The notes beneath the pieces are model-generated. The model made no database searches and had not been told where the DNA came from. It saw only the letters and a list, made by a program, of their open reading frames with translations. A stretch of DNA of 64,000 nt. Source: Glandiceps talaboti. Taxonomy: Eukaryota; Hemichordata; Enteropneusta; Spengelidae. The position numbers and the translations under genes were made by a program. Positions 1 to 11,432 of this stretch are shown here, in pieces. The stretch lies in contig NC_135568.1 in the NCBI RefSeq assembly GCF_964340395.1, positions 3,212,501 to 3,276,500 on the forward strand, in the 5' to 3' direction. How positions within the stretch are numbered: position 1 is the first letter of the stretch; every line of letters starts with the position of its first letter.

Positions 1-1374
1 ACTGCTTTACTCTGCGTTAATTTGAAAAATTAATTTGAAAATGTTAAATTTCATAAATGCTACAATCCTTGTAAGCCTACATTAAAAAGTGCGTTCTAGT
101 TAATGTTTTCCCCTTAAAAATGATATTGGTTATATTTTATAAATACTAGAATAATTGTAGACAAAACATTAAAATCAATTTTTATAATAGAATAATTAAA
201 TGTACAGAATGTGTTCTACTAAATTATAAAAATTATATTCATAAAAACTATAGAATAATTGAACAAAAAGATTTAATGTATTTAAATGATTAAAAATTAT
301 TCATATCAAAAATATAAAAGTTATTTTTACTAGAATCGCCATATATAAAAAAAAAAGTGCGTTCTTCTTCATTTTTATTCTTATAAAAATTGATTAAAGT
401 TAAATATCATGCCTACTATACGGTCTGCTTCATTTGTTATTCATACAAAAATCTACATGCACGCGATATTGCATTTGATCATCGACTTTCAACAATAGGA
501 GACGTGATAATAGTCCCTTCGTATTACAAATAGCAGTTTGGAATAACCAAGTCACGTAAAATAGCAATACATCGAGCGATGTGATATCCTAAAACGGCAG
601 AAATATCATAATTTTGTAATTAATTGACAGACTAGCTAAGAACATGTAGACTTGTTAAAACACATGTGCATCCCCAGTGTATGCTAAGACAAATGTCTTA
701 AGCATACAATGAAAAGATGATAAACCCGTAACATTTTTCCAGGGGTAATTGATACTTCACGGGTCAGATGATTCATTTTCTCTGCAGATTCGAACACAAC
801 TCATGAACATAAAAGTATCGTGTTGTAGAATATCACACACACGTGAATAACAGACGTGAGTTCAATGTTAAAGATAACATCCTCTACAACTTAACATCTT
901 TTCAATTCGTGGAAAACAGAACAAAGGTTCGTTTCAGAGGATGGACAAGGGAAATGTTTTCACCTGAACTGAATTAAATTGATTGAGCTGAATTTCTCTC
1001 ATCAGAAACATGGGACTTAAAATACAAAATAATAACAATAACAGCAAACAATTTTGGTGAGAACTACGGAAATAGTCCAATTGAAACTAATTTAGTCCAT
1101 GGTCCTAGCAGACTTGGAGAAATATACTATTTACATGGCGTACAATTAAATAACAGAAAAAATATGAAATATAGCTATATATATCCAAATATTATACACT
1201 ATCTGCCTATCATTTGACTGGCAAATTTTTGGTATTTTGTACATTTGTACATAAGTTTTGAGTATCTATAAGCTTAAAATTTCTGCCAATAAAAATTCTT
1301 ATTTTATTTTATAAAATACATTCCTACATAAACATTTGAAAACAAAACATTTCTAAGCAATTAGAGATACAGCG

Positions 1375-1616
1375 CAGTACAGTACAGTACAGTACAGTAT
1401 AGTACAGTACAGTACAGTACAGTACAGTACAGTACAGTATAGTTCAGTACAGTACAGTACAGTACAGTACAGTACAGTACAGTACAGTACAGTACAGTAC
1501 AGTACAACGCAGTACAGTGCAGCACAGTCGTACAGTACAGTACAGTACAGTACAGTACAGTACAGTACAGTACAGTACAGTACAGTACAGTACAGTACAG
1601 TACAGTACAGTACAGT
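1375..1616. repeat. (CAGTA)n pentanucleotide microsatellite
   Basis: About 240 bp of nearly uninterrupted CAGTA units with a few point changes and short interruptions near 1505-1530. The long Tyr-Cys-Thr-Val open frames on the minus strand are artefacts of the five-base period. Confidence 0.97.
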
Positions 1617-2451
1617 GAACTGTATGTATGCCATGAACAGCGACATGAAAGGAAAGAAAACTGATCACCTATGCAAAGAATTACCGTCGTTTTATTTTCA
1701 AAATGTTAAATCAACACAACCAACCACAGTGTGGTCTTTCATTGTCACCTTCAAGTTAAAATGGCAGGAGTGACGTAAACAGTGAAGAGATCTACACGGT
1801 CATCGACCAACTGCCATTCAAGCAAACTAGATGTGGTTCCTCTTTTCAGTTCAAATAAGTATACGATATTGCTAGTAATATTGCCATAAAAGTAATGCGT
1901 TATAGGAACATATTGAGTAAATGAGTCGTCAATGACTTGGCAAAGAGCTATCGATTATTATGGTGGTGGTTGGTATTACCATTACCATTGACAGTAATTA
2001 ATAGTGCCCTTGTTTTTCTATGTGATATCAATGTTTTAATGGGTTAGTATTTGTGCATGTTGTTTGTGTGTTTAGAGAGTAGTTCATTTGTTTGTTGCTG
2101 GTTTTATGTACACCAATGATAAAGTCTACCATAAGAACGTGTCTGGTACGATCACGTGGTTTGCTCGTTTGAGGCTGCACTGACTGTAACAACAGTATAT
2201 CGACTAACATTGTTTAAATACAAAATAATTTGACATTACACATGTTACTTGGAGGTCAATTTTACCTCATATGTTTTACGGTAACAGGTTGAAATCTTGA
2301 TCACATTTAAGACGCTGATTTTAGGGTCCGGACCAAACAATTTTTTCTTTCTTTGATTGGATTGATTGTACCACATGTGTACCGCTACACATAACATTGT
2401 GCCATATGGTGTATACAGTTACACAAATACATTTACCCAGTCGGGTGATTT

Positions 2452-2560
2452 AATACTGTTCAGGGTGTACGATATTATTAGTAAGTCATTACATCTAGTA
2501 ATACAGTTTTTTTCAAAAATCATTCCAGTTGCAGTTAGTGCAGCTTTAACAGTTTTCTGT
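2452..2560. repeat. Dispersed repeat copy, inverted relative to 25.2 kb
   Basis: The stretch with CAGGGTGTACGATATTATTA and GTAAGT matches the reverse complement of the 59-bp duplicated unit at 25226-25335. A further stretch near 2528-2556 resembles the reverse complement of 25171-25200. The copies are clearly diverged. No coding capacity is apparent. Confidence 0.5.
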
Positions 2561-2707
2561 GGTTGGTACGGTAAGAAACAGAGATATGTGTGCTCATGGT
2601 TTACAGGAATGGATAATCAGTCAACGTGGTATAAAACACAGTAGACCAGGAACAGTGAGCATAACGTGTTGAAAGTCACGTAGTATTAAAAGTGCGCTTG
2701 TCAAGGA

Positions 2708-2812
2708 ATACATACATACATACATACATACATACATACATACATACATACATACATACATACATACATACATACATACATACATACATACATACATACA
2801 TACATACATACA
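2708..2812. repeat. (CATA)n microsatellite
   Basis: About 105 bp of uninterrupted tetranucleotide CATA repeats. Confidence 0.98.
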
Positions 2813-3916
2813 CGAAAATAGATTTCATATGACAGATGATGTATTGTCACCACATTTGTGAAACAGTTGTTAGTCTGTAAGAATATTGATGTATGCTACA
2901 TTAAGTGGAACAACAACGATACCAGTATGGTACATTACAAGTACTGTACGGTTAGATAATGACTAACAGACAGATGTGTTATCATTTTAAAAGCAAATTG
3001 ATGTACCAAAGTATATTAGTAATAGTTTACTATCAAAACAGTATGACACTGCAATATTTTCCACAATTGCAAATGAGGACAATTGCATTGTCTACTAATT
3101 CCGAAATATTCAACAAATGCAAATACAGTTATCGGCAGTATAAATGTAAACCCACACTTACATTCGCAGAAATTATATTCGCAAGTATACATGGCGCTAA
3201 AGGGTCGTGTGATTGAGAGAGAGCAAATTATACTATGCCCCACTGACTGCTCATTCGCTGTATCACGTAATTTGATGATTTTGTTTATGTTTTTCGACAA
3301 TTGGCTATTGAGTATTCCTCTATTCTGATTATTACCGTCAAACGGTCAGGTCGTGACCTTTTAAAAGCCATCATAATAAAATGTCCATTTAACCGCATTC
3401 TTAAAACAGTGCTTGATTAATTATATATCGAGTTGTCAACCGTCACAAAAGTTTCAATATTAATGTAATAGTCAAATAAAGAAACAAACTAACAAATTCA
3501 TAAATAGAATGGTAGACGGTAAGGGTACGTTAATAAGAGTTATGACTTACCACTGGGTGAGGAGCAGCGTGGGCTATAACCGGCTTCGGTGTCTCCTATG
3601 ATAAGCGAACTATCACTATGGTGAACGTTACAGGTGAATGCGAATTCATGGGATAAAAATAGCTAGTAATAATTACCCGTTGCGGTCGGTCAAATGAACG
3701 AATGATGCGTACAACAGATAATTGTCAGATGGGGACATCTCCCGCCTTTGAACAGCAAGCTGTATCCTAATTGGCTGATATTTTAGATATTCATATTGTG
3801 TTCGTCGCAGTTGTCGTGATGGTGTGACGTCACTGGAGATGGGTGGTATTACATTATAGATTTCAAATGTGTTTACCAGATACGATCTTATTTATCGATG
3901 GGGACGTTTATGTTTA

Positions 3917-4002
3917 CTTGTATTGTATTATATTGCATTGTATTGCATTGCATTGTATTGTATTGTATTGTATTGTATTGTATTGTATTGTATTGTATTG
4001 TA
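3917..4002. repeat. (TTGTA)n pentanucleotide microsatellite
   Basis: About 85 bp of TTGTA units with a few TTGCA variants at the left side. Confidence 0.95.
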
Positions 4003-4017
4003 CGACAATGTTCTGAC

Positions 4018-4322
4018 TTGTTTCACCTTTTGAAATGAAATGAATGTCAGTAAAACCGATAAATGTGTAATTTTGAAAAACTTCAGATTGACTCAACGTT
4101 TCAAATTAAAAAACCTTTACATTTTTATCTTTCAACTCATTCACAACCGCTCAGCGTTTCACTCTGAGAAAATGAAACCATAAAAATAAATAACGGTCGG
4201 TTAATTTTATAACTTTGAATTCATTAACAGTCCCTCATCGTTTCATATATTTAAAAAAAAATACTTTTGTAAATTAAATTCATTCATAGTCTCTCAACGT
4301 TTCATCTTGATGAAATGAAACT
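4018..4322. repeat. Degenerate tandem repeat with GTTTCAT/ATGAAAC dyads
   Basis: Four or five diverged units share a CTCAACGTTTCA-like core, near 4092, 4151, 4232 and 4291. Spacings are about 59, 81 and 59 bp. In two units the core is followed by an inverted half (AAATGAAAC), so each could form a short hairpin. No coding frame runs through it. Confidence 0.5.
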
Positions 4323-4562
4323 GTGCATATCAATAAAGATCTGACTAACATTTGGAAAGTTTGCCTTTAACTTGCATGCTGTTATGGCAAAAAGTTTCCA
4401 AAATTTGTTTGCAAATTCACTAACCCTAAAAAAAATACTCAATAATACTCAATAATACAAAAAAAATACAAAATGCGTGTTAAACTACATTATCTAACAG
4501 TACATGAATCGTCAAAAATAATCTTTACATATAGTTACACATGGTTTACATATATGGAGTCA

Positions 4563-4950
4563 TGATGGATGAATGGTTAGCGTGCCCCCTGGAATCTGGA
4601 GCTTCATCACTGCAGTTTGTTTCTGAGTGGCTAAAGTCCTTGGGCAACCATGATTGTGCCTCAGTCAACCTCGGCTGTTTAATTTGGGACCTGGTAGGAT
4701 AGAGGTTGCAAAGTGAATGCTTAAATGCTGTGCGCTTATAGAGGCTGCAGTGGAGTGTATGCTCCCCAGGGAGTTGAGGAAGTATAAAGGGTCGTTATGC
4801 TGTTATTGATCCGTGCCATGGGGTAATAATTGTGAGCGCCTTTAGCTCTCAGGAGGAAAGGTGTATAATAAATTCGCATTATTATTATACCATAAATATC
4901 GTAATGGCCTTGACACAATAATAAACTTCATTATTATTATTATTATTACA
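4563..4950 (+). mobile_element. tRNA-derived SINE, copy A
   Basis: The head contains an A-box-like TGGTTAGCGTG and a degraded B-box-like stretch about 30 bp on. The body is followed by a 3' region with GGTAATAATTGTGAGCGCC, GAGGAAAGGTGTATAATAAA and an ATT-repeat tail. This is the layout of tRNA-derived SINEs that borrow a LINE-type 3' end. Copy B at 40.5 kb shares blocks along the whole length, and copy C at 20.7 kb shares the tail. The tail holds two ATT runs, 4876-4888 and 4931-4948. Confidence 0.65.
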
Positions 4951-5169
4951 ATCACACCAAATGAATAATTACTCTAATGTTATCTTTCTACTGATTATGC
5001 ATACTAAGGAAATATATATTTAACCTAAAACTAAGAATACCCAGGAAATTTCTCGATTTAACTTTATCAAAAGTATTGTTATGAAATATGAAATTTGCGA
5101 TATGTTGCTATGGAAACTTTGACTACAAATATTGACACTGAGTTGAGCAATGATGTTTAGTTGATGTGA

Positions 5170-5302
5170 TTCCACCTGCACCTCAAGTATTGATTTCCTT
5201 AAAAATCAAAGTTATCGAAGTCTCTTCAAACTGTGCTTCATAAAAACTTGTTTCAAGTCCCTTTCAAATGATGAAATAACTGTTTGGGTTCGCCATCTTG
5301 TT
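5170..5302. repeat. Dispersed repeat, copy 1 of 2 (with 7451-7589)
   Basis: Shared blocks include AAAATC-AAGT, CTCT-TC-AAACT, AAACTTGTTTC and GGGTTCGCC-TCTTG in the same order and spacing as at 7451-7589. The two copies are clearly diverged. There are no obvious terminal repeats, so the class is unknown. Confidence 0.55.
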
Positions 5303-7450
5303 TTTAACGAAATCAAATATCTTATATATATATGGTTTTGATCTCTTCATAGTCACTCCTAATTTTTTTTTGTTCAATTTCACCTGAGAATGCATTTGAA
5401 TTTTCTTGAACAACGAAACTGCAAATATTTAAAGTTTTATCTCCGCGTACGCGGTGCTTGCTACTCAACATAGGTCTTGTATTTGTTACAATCCTAATTT
5501 TATGTAGTTTTACTAGCAAATAAGACTCATATAGAGGTGATTTTATCGATTTGTGAAAACCATGAACATTACAACCTTTTAGCACTGTCAATATCAAATC
5601 TGACTTTATTTGTGCACAGATCTTTATTTTTCTTGGCTCCAGCTAGTCCTATGGGAGTGATCAAGATGCAGACTAATGTCGATTTACGCTTGACATTTGA
5701 CGAGTTAAGACTGTTCGCTCATTTGTTGCTTATTCTCCTTGTCTTTTTGTCCATGCTTCAACAGTTTGAACTTCTCTCCATTAGCCTATTTCCACTCCAA
5801 GCTGACAAATGATATATGACATCAAATTCTAACACTTCTTTCGTAATATTATTCAATAAGATTTAAGTGTTTGCTCACTTTGATTTAGCTTAAATTAATA
5901 AAAATGATTTTTTTAAAGATCCCTCTCTAAAATAGGACGTTTCATAAATTACAGTCAGTCAGAAATTCGTTCAGACAAGTTTTAGCGGGTAAAATCAAAC
6001 TCAGTCCGATATAGTTATGTTAATTAACTGCTGGCAGATTTTAATGTAAATGGTGAATTCGAGTTTGCATTTACATATTTAACCAGTGTTGTATGCTTGA
6101 ACAAAGCTATTTTATAGATGCGAAAAAGTTAAGTTAATCACCAGAGTAGATCCAAGTAATGCAGACAAAATGTACGTGCATTGTAATATAAAGTGAGACA
6201 CACTGAAGCAGGAGTGTGAGACTAACGGACGTCGAACGATATAGGTATACATGCCTTTGTTTGAATTGCAATGAATGCCAGGAATATTTTCAAACTATTT
6301 ATTTGAATATCAAAACAAAAAATACAAGAAGAAGGAAATCCAGAAAGGGGAAATATTATGTAGTCATGTTTTTATTAATTCAGATGGAGAATTTATACGA
6401 GTTCAGACTAAATGAGCGACGGCTTAGATGTGAAAATGTATTATTTTTTGTAACGGTTTGCTTTATTTGCAATAATAATAACAGTTTAAAGCGCTTTATG
6501 TTAACATACCAACAAAAGATCTAATGATCGACTCTGACAAACCTGCAATATTGTAAAAAGATCGGAGCTGGACAGGATATCAGAAGCGCAAAACAAATAA
6601 TTTGAAAATAGCTATACAAAGGGTACCATACTGTATGGAAATTCACAACAACAGCATGAATAGAGGGAGGGAACAAATCGACGATTCTTTTATCCATTGT
6701 CAATGACGATAATTTCATAGAGACTGTTTTTTATCTATGACCCAAACACATAAACGACAAAGAAAAGTATAAAACATTTCTAGATTGTTGTAATTCAGAT
6801 TGTGGCGGGAAAACAGACAAACTGACGACGAGAAGTCAGACAATGTTATAAACAGTATCATTTTGGAGGGCTTTGCGTGCTTTGTATTTTATCAACGACA
6901 AACTATTATGAAAAAAAATATTCATATTACTTACGGAAATGAAAAACTAGGCTACATATAACAAAATATGAAATTATATAGCTATGGAGGAGACAACAAT
7001 AACACGGACAATGTCACGTGATTTGCATTGTGACGTAGTGCTGTAAAATAGTCTAATTATTTTCAACTAGCAGATGTTTGTGTCGTTTTTACATTATGAC
7101 AAAAATCAGCAAAGCGTATCAATTTTATGTTTATATTACAGCAAATTAGACGACACAGAATCCTAAAATAGGTTTACAAATATAAAAGGACACTCTGTTA
7201 CATAGAGAGATAAAGTAAGTTAATAAAATGATCGGCTGACAATGGTACAATATTATAATACAATATGGAATTGACGACGTTTATTTTTATTGTTTAGCAT
7301 TAATAGCGATATTTTTGTACAATATTCGCTTCGTTGATTTTCATAAACTTGAACATACTAGATATATCTGCTTTGTTCATATTTGAGCCATTTTAATGTA
7401 ATAAATGTCATGTATCAAATATATATAGCCGGTTATGGTTTATCAAAGTT

Positions 7451-7589
7451 CATTTCAGGTAGAATGTGGCTCAAGGACAACTTTCCCTGAAAATCGAAGT
7501 CCTTGAATTCTCTCTAAACTTTGCCATAGGAAACTTGTTTCCAATCCATTTTAAAATTATAAAATAATGTTTAGGGTTCGCCGTCTTGA
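7451..7589. repeat. Dispersed repeat, copy 2 of 2 (with 5170-5302)
   Basis: Same ordered blocks and orientation as 5170-5302, ending in GGGTTCGCCGTCTTG. Probably an old interspersed repeat of unknown class. Confidence 0.55.
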
Positions 7590-7645
7590 ATGATCACAGA
7601 CTAAAATGCTAATGACACATTAGAGGCAATAAGAATAGCAAGAAA

Positions 7646-7647
<2 letters not shown>

Positions 7648-7731
<84 letters not shown>
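7648..7731. repeat. (CT)n dinucleotide microsatellite
   Basis: About 84 bp of uninterrupted CT, which is GA on the minus strand. Confidence 0.98.
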
Positions 7732-7735
<4 letters not shown>

Positions 7736-8756
7736 GAGAACAGTCCTGATAAATGATAAATGAAATCAATCCTGATGTTTCGAATGAGTATTCTTTCAGA
7801 AAGGATACCAAGGCAAGATATAAGTAGGTCATGACGTCACCTGACATTATACCTATGTTCTACATTATACATGTGTATATATGTTACATATTGAGACAAT
7901 CCGCGACGATCTGACGAGATAGTGAAATGGAAATATAATGTAGCAATGTCAGTAAGATTTCTGTCATGCTTCCATTGTACTTCTTCAAGTTAAGAGTGCA
8001 AAAGTGATTTGCTGTTTTTCATCTGGTAACATATTCATAGCCGAGCTCCCAGTAAGCTTACCATACAACGCATTATGAAGTCAACAAGTGCATATCTAGC
8101 ATTGTCAATGGTGATAATATAATCATCATTAGAAATAGCTGTTACTACATGAATAATCAAAAACCAAATATATCATGTTAACAATCTATATGTCTTTCCT
8201 ACTTCGACGGATCTAACAGCCGTTATCACCGTGTCCTAGTTAACAATTCCACGCACTTAACGGAAAAAATACAAAACTATGAACGCACAATTCGATAATA
8301 TGAAAAGATTCAAACGACAATGCAAAATTTTAAAAAAAATCAATTTTCGTATGATACACATAAAATATGATAGATCTAATATTTTAATATATTGAGATGT
8401 CTGTATAAGTATATATGTCATTGCTGTATTTTATACAAGGTCGTTTGTATTGTTATGCGAACAAAGGGGGGCATCAACAATGCCCTTTTAAGTTAATGGC
8501 GTACGTTGCAAATCTACATATTAAACTAAATGTGTCACGTGATATATTGATGCTTAGGGCGGTGAGATGAACACAGTGTATTCGTGATTGAGATCACAGC
8601 CACCGTTGTGAGTCTGATTCTGTCAACAGTCTATACAAGTATATTTGTCATCTATCCTTGGTGTATATACATTATATATATAGTATAGCATAGATATACT
8701 TTATATGATATACAGAATATAACACTGACAGCTTAAAGTCTATATGTTACTGATGA

Positions 8757-8932
8757 CGTGTTTCTTGGAACTGGATGCAAGGGCGACTTGAAACTTTCAA
8801 ATCGTGTTTCTTGTATTAAACTGGACGCAAGGACGACTGGAACTTTCAAATCGTGTTTCTTGGAACTGGGTGGATGGATGGATGGATGGATGGATGGATG
8901 GATGGATGGACGGACGACTTGGAACTTTCAAC
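8757..8932. repeat. 46-49 bp tandem repeat, third copy invaded by (GGAT)n
   Basis: Units begin CGTGTTTCTTG at 8757, 8803 and 8852 and run to a CGACT-GAAACTTTCAAA end. In the third copy the middle is replaced by a (TGGA)n run at 8870-8916. The microsatellite seems to have expanded from the CTGGATG/GGACGAC core inside the repeat. Confidence 0.75.
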
Positions 8933-9191
8933 CCATTCATCGAGTCATTAGTAGAAACAATATATGAAACTAAAACTTCCATAAAGAATGTAGAATTATA
9001 TATTCAGTTATTCAGATATATACAGATATATGTAAATCGAACCTGTTCATTTGTGGGGTTTTGTTCGCTTCTTCGTTCATGTGTTTTTTGAATTGTTCTG
9101 TTCTTCGTCAAATCTCATATACGAATCAATTATAATTTCATAAACAAGTTTTCACGTGATATGTTCTCGTCATTTCCAGAAGGCACATTAC

Positions 9192-9197
9192 TTTATT
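9192..9197 (-). terminator. Candidate poly(A) signal of receptor gene 1
   Basis: The plus strand reads TTTATT, so the minus strand reads AATAAA, 112 bp past the stop codon of receptor gene 1. The distance suits a short 3' UTR. The motif is common in AT-rich DNA, so this is tentative. Confidence 0.4.
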
Positions 9198-9308
9198 TAA
9201 ATGTTCATCTCTAGTTTTAGTATAGGCATCAGATCGTAAACTTTCTTCAACATCAACACATATTTCGTTAAACGCAAAAAAAAAACAATATACGTGTTGG
9301 AATCATTT

Positions 9309-9868
9309 TTATAGTTGGCAAATCAAAATTAACAAGGTAACTAATAGTCCAACTAAGTATATTATCAGAAAAATTCTGTCTAAAATGACAGCAAAAAGGC
9401 GCCAATCCTTTTTCAAATATTCTTCTTGTAACTTCATGTCATAGTAGGATGTTAATTTATCCATTTCGTATTGTAATCTTGATATCGCAGCAATCGTTTT
9501 TTCGTTCATTTTACGATATCTATCTTTATCGTTCCTCCTGGTCTGATAAAAATCCAGATTGTCATTACAATTATCGGTTTTATCTTCGATACTATCCGTT
9601 TCTAGCCATGCTTCCCGACTGTTTGAACACCATAAACGACTTCGGGCTCTAGAGGGCGGTCTATGCCTTCCAATTGGTGTGTCACCATTTTCCGTCTTTT
9701 CGTTTGGACACTTCAGGCCAACCAAAGGGCCGAGGCGGTTGAATATGAATCGTTGGACTTTTCCAGATAACCAGCCTCGTTCGGGGCCACTAAAATGATA
9801 CTGGGATACGATGACTGATGCAAGTAAAGACATTGACACAAGAAATAGTGCGCCTGCGTAGAACTGAC
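9309..9868 (-). CDS. Receptor gene 1, exon 7 (TM3, cytoplasmic loop, TM4, stop)
   Basis: 560 bp from TTCTACAG to the stop codon. It encodes GQFYAGALFLVSMSLLAS (TM3), a charged cytoplasmic loop of about 130 aa rich in Arg, Asp and Glu with an amphipathic helix before TM4, and RIFLIIYLVGLLVTLLI (TM4). Only two residues follow TM4's hydrophobic run. Confidence 0.94.
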
Positions 9869-11167
9869 CTGTAGAATAAACAAAAATGATTGATTAATTC
9901 ATTCATTCATTCATTCATTAATTAATTAATTCATTCATTAATTCATTCATTCATTCATTCATTCATTCATTCATTCATTCATTCATTCATTCATTCATTC
10001 ATTCATTCATTCATTCATTCACCGTGCAGGGCAAGACATGTCAAAGTGGTATCAATATAGTATAATACAATTCAGTACATTATAATCGTAAATTTCCTTA
10101 CCTATGATTGGAATGACGTCAGAAGGTGGCATACTCTCCGCAAACAGTAACAAGAATACAGTCAATGATAACAGTATTGTAATGGCCAGACTGACTTTCT
10201 CTCCTGACTCGGTCGGTAGTATAAAGTTTACTACCGTTACTGTACACAACAAACCACACGGCATCAACAGATTGAACACATAGAAGATTGGTCGACGTTT
10301 AAGATGAAGTGTATACGTCACATCCGTATACGGCACACCAGGATCGTCCACGTAATATTCTACATTTCCTTTGGCTTTGAGATCCAGCATATCCCATTCT
10401 CCGTTACTTTGGTAAACACTGACATCACCTGAAGTAGTTCAAATTAATACATACGTTTTCAATTTTAAAAATGTTACCATGTTGTAGAGGATGGTAACCA
10501 TTAAAACGGAAATTGCGTAAAGAGTCAATCAAGGGGGGCTCTTTTTTTGCCTTGATAGTCTGTTCTCAATATGTACGTTTTAAACAACAGAACACTGCCA
10601 CACAGCCTGTCTGGATATGGGCAAAACCAATGGCAAATGCTTGTACCTTTCCAAGACGTTCGCTCGACGCTCTGAATTCATAGACGGGTCCCAGACTTTT
10701 CAAACATGTATCATATATGTTACGTACCTCCACCATCTAAGGACACTTCTGTACCATCATACTGCCAAGGTCCAAACTTAAGATCACATTCTTGTTCATC
10801 GAATGGAAAGTAATAGACATTGATCATGCAATGGCTGATGAAGATAACTGGTGCTGCCCACATGACGTCACCAGTGGAGGACACTTTTACAATTTCTTTA
10901 CTCATAAAATCTCTATACTGGTCATCGGCACTGTTATGAAAAAGGCGAGAATAAGAATCTAATGTCAGATGGAAGACCGTTGATGCTCAATAAAGTGATA
11001 AAGACAAAAACGGGTTCTTTTCGTCCTATTGTCGATATTCACTAGACAACAGAAACACACAACACACGCGCAGGCATAGACATACATACATACATACATA
11101 CATACATACATACATACATACATACATACATACATACATACATACATACATACATACATACATACAT

Positions 11168-11234
<67 letters not shown>

Positions 11235-11352
11235 TACATACATACATACATACATACATACATACATACATACATACATACACACACATCCAGACAGACA
11301 GACAGACAGACAGACGGACGGACGGACGGACGGACGGACGGACGGACGGACG

Positions 11353-11432
<80 letters not shown>

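Larger units (their letters stand above)
1..9191. other. Non-coding region downstream of receptor gene 1
   Basis: I see no convincing exon here. The first 1.37 kb is AT-rich and featureless. The rest holds microsatellites at 1.4, 2.7, 3.9, 7.65 and 8.87 kb, degenerate repeats at 4.0-4.3 kb, a SINE at 4.56-4.95 kb, and two diverged copies of one dispersed repeat at 5.17-5.30 and 7.45-7.59 kb. The open frames present are short and do not resemble known families. Stretches not listed separately (1617-2450, 2813-3916, 5303-7450, 7732-8756) show nothing I can name. Confidence 0.6.

Noticed and set aside
2366-2644. 92-codon plus-strand frame with a hydrophobic stretch
   Set aside because: It overlaps a dispersed repeat, has no recognised domain, and lacks convincing flanking signals.
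7935-7975. Similarity of AATGTAGCAATGTCAGTAAG to sequence near 31100
   Set aside because: Only about 30 bases align, with several mismatches. Not enough to claim a repeat family by eye.
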